The notes beneath the pieces were generated by a model. The model worked only from the letters and a program-made list of their open reading frames with translations. It searched no databases and had not been told where the DNA came from. The translations under genes were made by a program, and so were the position numbers. DNA of 13,824 bases from JAKLDO01 sp035354435 (GTDB lineage: Bacteria; UBP6; UBA1177), in contig DAOQAY010000071.1 of the NCBI GenBank assembly GCA_035354435.1, positions 1 to 13,824 of the forward strand. The letters run 5' to 3'. Below, one piece after another: positions 1-6,235 of this stretch; the stretch's first letter is position 1; each line of letters opens with the position of its first letter.

Positions 1-321
1 AACGACACACTTTAAACCAGCTTTCCATGTTTTTTCATAACACTCCGTATTCATTGAAAATACTGGCACTTCTGAGTTTTTCTTAATTGTAGCTTTATAT
101 AACTCTCTGAAAAGTCTTTCCTTTCTTAAATAAAAAGCATCGAGTCCCCAAAAAACAAAAATAGGCACAAAATTCACCAATATCATTGTTGAATTTGTAT
201 CTTTCGATGCAAATGCCATAATAACTGAAAAAATAGTCAAAGCCCATCCTTTTATAAGAAAACTGTTGCTGTTCATCCGTGTTATTACATTCTGAATAAA
301 TTCAAGGTCTTTCTCGTTCAA
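1..321 (-). CDS. Small membrane protein of the TIR cassette, 3' end cut by the window edge
   Basis: Reading from a TTG at 321, the frame stays open for 107 codons to the window edge. The start is supported by GGAGG at 328-332 with a 6-base spacer, and the TTG overlaps the TGA of the upstream TIR gene (4-base overlap). An Asn/Glu/Lys-rich cytosolic start is followed by two hydrophobic stretches, about residues 24-39 (around KGWALTIFSVIMAFAS) and 46-61 (around ILVNFVPIFVFWGLDAF). A charged segment rich in Arg, Glu and Lys follows (LRKERLFRELYK). I recall similar small proteins with a W-x-L-D-x-x-Y-L-x-x-E-R-x-F-R pattern beside bacterial TIR genes, usually annotated hypothetical; this is memory, not a search. 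A further helix or domain may lie beyond the edge. By context it could be the membrane effector or anchor of the TIR module. That role is inference. Confidence 0.75.
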   Translation of the reverse strand, partial: MNEKDLEFIQNVITRMNSNSFLIKGWALTIFSVIMAFASKDTNSTMILVNFVPIFVFWGLDAFYLRKERLFRELYKATIKKNSEVPVFSMNTECYEKTWKAGLKCVV

Positions 322-899
322 AATATTCCTCCATTTCTTAACCATCTATAAAAAGTGATCGTTTCGCTCCCATATTTGTCAAGTGAAACCATAAAATCAC
401 CATCATCTTTAAAAAAATATGGATAAATCCCTAAATATTCCGATCCAGAGTAAAACGATTCTGCTTGTTCAACAACTGGGCAAATTGCTACTTTTCCTGT
501 TAATCCATCCATTAATCCCATTTCCCACGGCATCCACTTAGATTCACCTGAACTCATTGACGGAACATAGAAAAGACAGCTACAGTTTTCAATTATATTT
601 TTTAATTTCGCAGCCGTTTTTGATGTTACTCTTGATCTATCTAATTCTGGAGTATCAATCCAATCAATAAAGACATTGTAGGATTCATTTTCAAGTAATC
701 TTTTAAGCCCCAAAAACATTTTATTTAATTCAGATTCAGGTCCGAAATCTCTGTAAGAGTGTGAAATAAATATGTCGTAACTCTGTCTTTCGTTGAAATC
801 TTTTGCTTCAGCCACAAGTATTTTAGAAGCTTTTGCATATTTTCTGATTTCATCCTTTGCCCCAATTGAAATAAGGTCAGATTTTCTTAGCAAACTCAT
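318..899 (-). CDS. TIR-like domain protein (second TIR of the cassette)
   Basis: A 193-aa soluble protein with no signal peptide. After about 40 N-terminal residues comes the TIR beta-A/box-1-like motif YDIFISHSYRD (41-51). It is followed by a strand with FIDW (77-80), an Asp/Arg segment (PELDRSRVTSKTA), a hydrophobic strand LFYVPS (109-114), and SKWMPWEMGLMDG (120-132). Glu126 sits where TIR NADases carry the catalytic Glu, next to the family's conserved Trp/Ser. Bacterial TIR domains of this type hydrolyse NAD+ or make cyclic ADP-ribose-type signals in phage defence; that this one does is inferred. The ATG shares a base with the upstream TAA and follows GGAGGT by 5 bases. The downstream TTG-start membrane gene overlaps its stop. 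Base use is clearly more AT-rich than in the housekeeping genes to the right. Confidence 0.85.
   Translation of the reverse strand: MSLLRKSDLISIGAKDEIRKYAKASKILVAEAKDFNERQSYDIFISHSYRDFGPESELNKMFLGLKRLLENESYNVFIDWIDTPELDRSRVTSKTAAKLKNIIENCSCLFYVPSMSSGESKWMPWEMGLMDGLTGKVAICPVVEQAESFYSGSEYLGIYPYFFKDDGDFMVSLDKYGSETITFYRWLRNGGIF
328..332 (-). promoter_or_regulatory. Shine-Dalgarno deciding the TTG start of the membrane gene
   Basis: GGAGG sits 6 bases before the TTG at 321 and inside the last codons of the upstream TIR gene. It is the main evidence that the frame running to the window edge is a real gene with a non-ATG start. Confidence 0.6.
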
Positions 900-1681
900 T
901 ATTTACCTCCAGAAATATCGTATAAATCATCAAGATTATCACCTTTTTCGGAATCCAATGAAAAAAGACATCCCTGTTCCCATTTTAGCAATGTGTCAAC
1001 ATCAATTTTTATTAAGTGATCGACAGGTAAAACATATTGAAATTTTAGTTCTGCTGCTTTTCTTCTAAATTGTTCATTTAAACTTTCTTTTTTCATACTG
1101 TGTCTTGCTGGTATATTTTCTTTGATAAGTTTGGTCATCGCAATTTCATGATAAATCCATGGAGAATAGGTGCGACTGATTACTGAGTCGGTTGTTATGG
1201 AGTTGGGCGTATTTAAGAAAAAAACGCATTCTGTTTTGTCCAGCATCATGGTTAAAGCAGTCGAAAGCATCATATGAACATGACTTGTTGAACCATTTCT
1301 CTTATTGTAATTATAAGTTGGAGCATTTGTGTTTTTACAAAATTCTTCGTCTATAATTTTTAAAAGATTATTAGAATAACCCCATACACATGAATCAATA
1401 AAAGAATCTAAGTCAAAACAATCTTTTAACCATCCGGCAAAACACTTGGCAAGATTCTCATCTTTGTGAGAGTGTGAAATAAAAACATCTGCTTTTATTT
1501 GAGGAAACCAATCCTCCTGCATTTTAGAACCATCTAATGATCCGTCTTTTAATGCAAAACTGTCAAGAGTGCTTTTTATTTTATGACTGTTTTTATTGAA
1601 AATATTCGTTCCTTCATTTAAGTAGTCGTATAAATTCAACTCATCAAAAAAACCTACTTTTAAATTATAAGCTTTATACAT
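899..1681 (-). CDS. TIR-like domain protein (first gene of the TIR cassette)
   Basis: A 260-aa protein without signal peptide. About 60 N-terminal residues precede ADVFISHSHKDE (64-75), the beta-A strand and box-1-like loop of TIR folds. LDSFIDSCVWG (91-101) fits the second strand region. A middle segment rich in Asn, Tyr and Lys leads to STSHVHMMLSTAL (131-143), a strand ECVFFLNTPNS (151-161), and TYSPWIYHEIAMT (171-183). Glu179 is a candidate catalytic Glu in the usual W-x-x-x-E context. A charged tail of about 80 residues follows. It is a different subfamily from the TIR encoded next to it. ATG 1681 is preferred because GGAG lies 7 bases upstream; an in-frame TTG at 1687 would leave only 1 base of spacing. 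I found no convincing sigma-70 promoter in the divergent gap before it. Confidence 0.82.
   Translation of the reverse strand: MYKAYNLKVGFFDELNLYDYLNEGTNIFNKNSHKIKSTLDSFALKDGSLDGSKMQEDWFPQIKADVFISHSHKDENLAKCFAGWLKDCFDLDSFIDSCVWGYSNNLLKIIDEEFCKNTNAPTYNYNKRNGSTSHVHMMLSTALTMMLDKTECVFFLNTPNSITTDSVISRTYSPWIYHEIAMTKLIKENIPARHSMKKESLNEQFRRKAAELKFQYVLPVDHLIKIDVDTLLKWEQGCLFSLDSEKGDNLDDLYDISGGK
905..910 (-). promoter_or_regulatory. Shine-Dalgarno inside the end of the first TIR gene
   Basis: GGAGGT lies within the last codons of the upstream TIR gene, 5 bases before the ATG at 899. With the TAATG stop/start overlap, this indicates translational coupling of the two TIR proteins. Confidence 0.7.
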
Positions 1682-1831
1682 CCTCAAACTCCATCAGATA
1701 TTGGATTTAAACAAATGCCATCCCTACATTAATTTCACATCGATAACAATCATTTTGCAAAGATTTCATTGTGATTTTAACCCGTAATAAACCATTATCA
1801 ATTTAAAAAACGATTTTTTTCAGCCTTATAA

Positions 1832-1859
1832 TTGAAAAATGCCGGGGTAATGTTACAAT
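1832..1859 (+). promoter_or_regulatory. Sigma-70-type promoter of the lipoprotein-glgP operon
   Basis: TTGAAA (1832-1837), a 16-base spacer, then TACAAT (1854-1859). The predicted transcript would start near 1866 and give a leader of about 35 bases before the GTG at 1901. It lies in the 219-base divergent gap between the TIR cassette and the lipoprotein gene. The rest of that gap is AT-rich with nothing else recognisable. It also argues against the longer frame that begins at 1832. Confidence 0.55.
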
Positions 1860-1900
1860 CCGGTGGTTGTAAATCTGTTGCATTGTGTGGGGAATTTAAA

Positions 1901-2776
1901 GTGAATAAGTTTTTTATCATTTCTGTGCTTGTTTTTCTTGCTGTTTCATGTGATTCAGGAGCAATAAAATACAAAGTAGGTGATACTGACAATACCGGCA
2001 ATTCCGGAGACACAGGCAATACTGGAAACACTGGCGATACTGGAAACACGGGAAATACCGGAAATACGGGTGACAGCGCTAATACTGGAAATACTGGCAA
2101 TAGTGGTGACACTGGTGACAGCGGTAATACGGGTACTGATACTGCAAATACGGGAGATGACGCTGACAACGGAAATACTGGAGATACCGGCAACACCGGT
2201 TGTGAAACAGCTAATCTGGGAAATACATGCTCAGTTGATAGTGATTGCGGCAGATGCATGATCTGCACGAAGGGCGGCAAATGTACAAAAGGGTGTATCG
2301 CAAATGCCGACTGCACAATGGCGACCGGACTTAAATGCAACAAAAAACTTGCAAGATGTACAAATGTCTACGCCTCTTCTCAGGCTTGCGGCGAAACAAA
2401 ATGCCCGGCAGGATGCTGCTACGCCGAAAAAGGTTTAACCGCAGTAAAATGCCTTGCAATTCCCGAAGCTTCAAAATGCGGAAATTGCCCGCAGAGTGAG
2501 ATATATATTCCATCCGAATCAAAATGTGTTTCAGCGGTTTGTTCAACAATAACAGATAACTGTCCTGTTCTCAATGCGGCATCGACAAGTCCTAAACCCA
2601 GTTGTTTCGGATGTGAATCAGGGGCGTTTATTTGTAAGGCTGATTCTGGAACAAGCGGGTGTTCCAGCGGTGTTCTTGTTAATGTTTTTTTGTGCATGCC
2701 TGCGGGCCGGAAGTGTTCTGACGGTGCAAGCCAATGCTGTTCAGGTATGCCTTGTATTCAGGGATATTGCTATTAA
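1901..2776 (+). CDS. Cys-rich lipoprotein with Gly-Asn/Asp-Thr/Ser repeats
   Basis: A 291-aa predicted lipoprotein of unknown function. From the GTG at 1901 the protein starts (M)NKFFIISVLVFLAVSC: Lys, a hydrophobic core, and a lipobox-like LAVS-C with the lipidated Cys at 17. Residues 28-100 are a low-complexity tract of tripeptides G-[N/D]-[T/S]. The remainder has about 28 Cys, with spacings such as CSVDSDCGRCMICTKGGKC that suggest a disulfide-knotted surface domain. The start is set by GGGGA 7 bases upstream and by the promoter at 1832-1859; the frame is open farther upstream, but that part would sit on the promoter. glgP follows after 24 bases. The repeat tract probably acts as a stalk that lifts the Cys-rich head off the membrane (inference). 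Asp follows the lipid Cys, an inner-membrane retention signal in enterics; whether that rule holds here is unknown. Confidence 0.82.
   Translation: MNKFFIISVLVFLAVSCDSGAIKYKVGDTDNTGNSGDTGNTGNTGDTGNTGNTGNTGDSANTGNTGNSGDTGDSGNTGTDTANTGDDADNGNTGDTGNTGCETANLGNTCSVDSDCGRCMICTKGGKCTKGCIANADCTMATGLKCNKKLARCTNVYASSQACGETKCPAGCCYAEKGLTAVKCLAIPEASKCGNCPQSEIYIPSESKCVSAVCSTITDNCPVLNAASTSPKPSCFGCESGAFICKADSGTSGCSSGVLVNVFLCMPAGRKCSDGASQCCSGMPCIQGYCY
1982..2200 (+). repeat. Coding 9-base repeat tract (G-N/D-T/S tripeptides)
   Basis: About 73 residues made almost wholly of G-[N/D]-[T/S] units, with a few breaks (Ala, TDT, DDAD). The 9-base units differ at silent positions (GGN, AAY/GAY, ACN/AGY), so the DNA is an imperfect repeat. 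It lies inside the lipoprotein gene. Confidence 0.8.
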
Positions 2777-2800
2777 TTATTTTATGATATGGAGAAAGAA

Positions 2801-5299
2801 ATGACAAAACCTAACGGTACAGGAAATGATTCGATCTTTTTCACTGATTCGATCACAGAATCATCAACCAATCTGGAGAAGGATTTTTTCAAATCGCTTG
2901 AATACTGGCAGGTAAAAGATAAGACCACAATAAAGGAAAGGGATGCATATTTTGCCATTTCAACGGCGATCAGACACAGACTGATCAGAAACTGGTTGAG
3001 AACTCAGGACGAATATAGACAGAACAAGGCGAAAAGGGTCTATTATCTTTCGATGGAATTTCTCATGGGAAGACTGCTTGGAAATACGCTGATAAATATT
3101 GACTGTTATGACGAAGCTTCTGATATTATTGAAGAACTCGGATATAATCTTGAAGAATTGCGGGATCTTGAGCCTGATATGGGACTCGGCAACGGCGGTC
3201 TGGGACGGCTTGCGGCCTGTTTTCTTGATTCAATGGCAACGATGGGAATTCCGGCTTACGGATACGGCATAAGATACGAATACGGTATTTTTAAACAGGG
3301 TATTCAGAACGGATATCAAGTTGAAGTTCCCGATAACTGGCTGAAATACGGATGCCCGTGGGAAATTTGCAGACCGGAACTTGAGTACAGGGTAAAATTC
3401 GGCGGAAAAGTAATAACTGTCAGAAATGAAGACGGTTCGGATAGATACAAATGGGTCGACACGGAAGATGTTATTGCACTTGCCTTTGATATTCCTATTC
3501 CTGGCTACAAGAACAATACGGTAAATAATCTCAGACTCTGGCAGGCAAAAAGCACAAATGAATTCGACTTTCATTATTTCAACAGCGGTGACTATATGGC
3601 TGCTGTGAACGACAAGAATGTGAGCGAGAATATTTCGAAAGTGCTTTATCCCAATGACAATATGCACGAAGGTAAGGTTCTAAGGCTTAAACAGCAGTAT
3701 TTTTTTGTTTCTGCGACCTTGCAGGACATAATAAAACATTACAAAAAAAATCACGGAAAGACTTTCGAAGATTTTTCCGAAAAAGTTGTGATCCAGTTAA
3801 ATGATACTCATCCGAGCATTGCTATCCCCGAACTTATGAGAATCCTGATCGATGATGAAGGTATAGAGTGGAATACTGCATGGGAGATCACTAAAAAGAC
3901 TTTCGCATATACAAATCACACGGTTCTGCCTGAAGCTGTCGAGAAGTGGGATGTCGAAATAATGGGTCCGTTACTGCCTAGACAGTTACAAATAATTTAC
4001 GAAATCAACAGAAGATTCGTTAATGAAGCAAGGGATTTCAAAAGTTTTGATATGAGAAGAATAAAAGATGTCTCAATTTTTGAAGAAAGCGGACATAAAT
4101 TTGTCCGTATGGCGAATCTTGCGATAATCGGGAGTCATTCAGTGAACGGAGTAAGTGCTCTTCACACAGAAATATTGAAAAATGATATTTTCAAGGATTT
4201 TAATGAACTGTTTCCCGGGAAGATCAATAATAAAACCAATGGTATAACTCCTAGAAGGTGGCTCAAAAAAGCCAATCCTTTCCTTGCCGGTCTTATTTCA
4301 GAAAAGATCGGTGACGGGTGGGTCAGACATCTTGATGAACTTAAAAAACTTGAACCGCTTGCCATAGATGCTAAATTTCAGGAGATATGGTGGCAGGCAA
4401 AATGGTTCGCAAAAAATCAGTTAAAGATATATGTCAAAAAAGAAATGGGATTTGATCTTAATGTGAACACGATGTTTGATGTTCAGATAAAAAGAATGCA
4501 CGAATACAAAAGACAGCTTCTCAATGTTCTGCATGCGATCACTCTTTACAACAGGATAAAGAAAAATCCCAAAGGCAGCTTTGTTCCCAGAACTAAGATT
4601 TTTGCCGGAAAGGCGGCTCCCGGTTATTATGTTTCCAAGCAGATAATCAAGCTGATAAACTCAGTTTCAAAAGTTGTAAACAACGATCCTGAAGTCAATA
4701 AGTATCTGAATGTCTTCTTTTTTCCCAATTATTCTGTTTCTATGGCTGAAAAGATCATTCCTGCCAGCGAACTTTCCGAACAGATATCGACGGCCGGATT
4801 TGAAGCAAGCGGAACTGGAAATATGAAATTCATGCTTAACGGCGCTCTCACAATAGGAACTCTTGACGGAGCGAATGTAGAGATGCTTGAAGAAGCCGGC
4901 AGTGACAACATTTTCATTTTTGGATTAAAGACTTCTGAAGTGAAAGAATTAAAGCTCTCCGGGTATAATCCCAGAGTGATCTATGAATCCGATGCTGAAC
5001 TCAAAGAAGTGCTTGATCTTATAAAAAATGACTATTTCAACAAGGATGAACCTGGGATCTTTTCCCATTTGTTTAATGATCTGGTTACTTATGGTGATAA
5101 CTATATGCTGCTTGCCGACTACAGATCTTATATAAACACTCAGGATAAAGTCGATGAAGTTTATTCGAATACCGCAGAATGGACAAAGATGTCAATTCTT
5201 AACACCGCCAGAAGCGGGAAATTTTCATCAGACAGAACGATAAAGGAATATGTTGATGAGATCTGGAGTGTTGAGCCGATAACAGTAAAATTTGAATGA
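2801..5299 (+). CDS. glgP: Glycogen/starch (alpha-glucan) phosphorylase
   Basis: A cytoplasmic PLP enzyme (GT35 family) that releases glucose-1-phosphate from the non-reducing ends of alpha-1,4-glucans. At 832 aa it has the full length of the family. Visible hallmarks are EFLMGRLLGNTLIN near the N terminus, EPDMGLGNGGLGRLAACFLD, the YGYGIRYEYG segment, QLNDTHPSIAIPELMR, TNHTVLPEA, NGITPRRWL, and the PLP site GTGNMKFMLNGA, where Lys676 would form the Schiff base. GTLDGANVEM follows directly, as in characterised phosphorylases. ATG 2801 is preferred over ATG 2789 because GGAGAAAG (2791-2798) stands just before it. It lies 24 bases after one lipoprotein gene and 16 bases before another, so all three are probably co-transcribed. 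No other glycogen gene is in view. No truncation or missing key residue was seen. Confidence 0.96.
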   Translation: MTKPNGTGNDSIFFTDSITESSTNLEKDFFKSLEYWQVKDKTTIKERDAYFAISTAIRHRLIRNWLRTQDEYRQNKAKRVYYLSMEFLMGRLLGNTLINIDCYDEASDIIEELGYNLEELRDLEPDMGLGNGGLGRLAACFLDSMATMGIPAYGYGIRYEYGIFKQGIQNGYQVEVPDNWLKYGCPWEICRPELEYRVKFGGKVITVRNEDGSDRYKWVDTEDVIALAFDIPIPGYKNNTVNNLRLWQAKSTNEFDFHYFNSGDYMAAVNDKNVSENISKVLYPNDNMHEGKVLRLKQQYFFVSATLQDIIKHYKKNHGKTFEDFSEKVVIQLNDTHPSIAIPELMRILIDDEGIEWNTAWEITKKTFAYTNHTVLPEAVEKWDVEIMGPLLPRQLQIIYEINRRFVNEARDFKSFDMRRIKDVSIFEESGHKFVRMANLAIIGSHSVNGVSALHTEILKNDIFKDFNELFPGKINNKTNGITPRRWLKKANPFLAGLISEKIGDGWVRHLDELKKLEPLAIDAKFQEIWWQAKWFAKNQLKIYVKKEMGFDLNVNTMFDVQIKRMHEYKRQLLNVLHAITLYNRIKKNPKGSFVPRTKIFAGKAAPGYYVSKQIIKLINSVSKVVNNDPEVNKYLNVFFFPNYSVSMAEKIIPASELSEQISTAGFEASGTGNMKFMLNGALTIGTLDGANVEMLEEAGSDNIFIFGLKTSEVKELKLSGYNPRVIYESDAELKEVLDLIKNDYFNKDEPGIFSHLFNDLVTYGDNYMLLADYRSYINTQDKVDEVYSNTAEWTKMSILNTARSGKFSSDRTIKEYVDEIWSVEPITVKFE

Positions 5300-5315
5300 T
5301 ATTTCCGGAGAAAAA

Positions 5316-6233
5316 ATGAGAAACCTGTTTTTTATCGCGGTATTTATTATTTTTTCAGGATGCAGTGAACCCCTTGTTGTTCCTGAGAAGGCGGCTGACA
5401 CGATAATGCCTGAAAAAACAGTTGAAAAAGAAATTCAGCCTGTTGAAAAAACTGTCGAAGTCAGAGAAGAAACACCTGATATTTCAGAAGATCTTAAAAA
5501 ACTGAGGAAAATCCCCGGTGAAAACAATGAGGAAGGAAATGGAGACTGTACCGGTTATCTGGACAGGGACGGTGACGGATTCGGGATTGCTGAAAACACA
5601 GTGAAATTCAACTGTGCAGGTTCAAGTCCGGTCGGTTATGCCGGAGAAAGTGGAGACTGCAACGACAGCAACCGGTATATCAATCCAAAGGTCGAAGAGA
5701 CTTGCAACGGATTTGACGATAATTGCGACGGTCTGATTGATCCTGAAAATTCTAAGGATTGCAACAGATATTACAAAGACAGTGATGAAGATGGATACGG
5801 AACAGGCGATCCGAAGTGCCTTTGTGTTTCAGAAAAAGAGTATTCCGCTCTTGAATCCGGCGATTGTGATGACAATAACAGAAAAGTCTATCCATCTGCG
5901 AAGGAAATCTGCAATGATCTTGATGACAATTGTAACGGAGAGATCGATGAAGGAGAAAATGACAAGGATTGCAGACCGTTCTATATTGATAATGACGGTG
6001 ACGGATTTGGATATGACAAGGACGGAAAATGCCTGTGCAAAGCAACTGGAATGTACAGAGCTGAAAAGATCGGCGACTGTAATGACAACAATCCTGTAAT
6101 ATATCCGGGAGCTCCGGAATTATTTGACAGACTCGATAACGACTGTAACGGTGTAGTTGACGATAATACCGGAATTCCACGCCATCCGCAGCATCACAAT
6201 AAAGAGCACGATAAAAGGCACGATAACGATTGA
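5316..6233 (+). CDS. Lipoprotein with three MopE-like metal-binding repeats
   Basis: A 305-aa predicted lipoprotein. It begins MRNLFFIAVFIIFSGC: basic start, hydrophobic core, lipobox FSG-C, lipid Cys16. A Glu/Lys/Pro/Val-rich linker (20-75) leads to three repeats, at about 83-146, 153-213 and 223-283. Each has a D-x-D-x-D-G-[FY]-G loop, then SGDC(N/D)D(S/N)N, a YP/INP turn, and (F/L)D(D/N)(N/D)C(D/N)G. This is the pattern of the MopE-type putative metal-binding repeat named after the Methylococcus copper protein; calcium or another metal is equally possible. The third repeat has Phe270 where the first two have Cys. The C-terminal 18 residues are rich in His, Asp and Lys. ATG 5316 is chosen because GGAG lies 5 bases upstream and the signal peptide begins there; an in-frame TTG at 5292 would overlap glgP. 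The stop is 2 bases from the convergent ribD stop. Confidence 0.85.
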   Translation: MRNLFFIAVFIIFSGCSEPLVVPEKAADTIMPEKTVEKEIQPVEKTVEVREETPDISEDLKKLRKIPGENNEEGNGDCTGYLDRDGDGFGIAENTVKFNCAGSSPVGYAGESGDCNDSNRYINPKVEETCNGFDDNCDGLIDPENSKDCNRYYKDSDEDGYGTGDPKCLCVSEKEYSALESGDCDDNNRKVYPSAKEICNDLDDNCNGEIDEGENDKDCRPFYIDNDGDGFGYDKDGKCLCKATGMYRAEKIGDCNDNNPVIYPGAPELFDRLDNDCNGVVDDNTGIPRHPQHHNKEHDKRHDND

Positions 6234-6235
6234 TC

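Noticed and set aside
1682..1800. Promoter for the TIR cassette on the minus strand.
   Set aside because: Several partial matches exist (for example TTGCAA or TTGTTA), but none pairs with a good -10 at 16-18 bases, so I do not call one.
1832..1900. N-terminal extension of the lipoprotein frame from 1832.
   Set aside because: It would put 23 non-hydrophobic residues before the signal peptide and overlap the predicted promoter. GTG 1901 has the ribosome site and an immediate signal sequence.
1982..2200. Regular repeat considered as a CRISPR array or minisatellite.
   Set aside because: Units are 9 bases, directly adjacent, without unique spacers, and read in frame in a lipoprotein.
1798..2343. 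181-codon frame antisense to the lipoprotein, rich in Pro, Val, Phe and Ser.
   Set aside because: It is the complement of the G-N-T repeat tract, which is free of stops in several frames. It has no separate ribosome site and covers the promoter and start of the real gene.
5752..6180. 142-codon antisense frame and a 120-codon shifted sense frame inside the MopE-like lipoprotein gene.
   Set aside because: Both arise from the repetitive Asp/Asn codons of the real gene. Their composition (His/Arg/Cys-rich or Ile/Met/Thr-rich) does not look like a protein.
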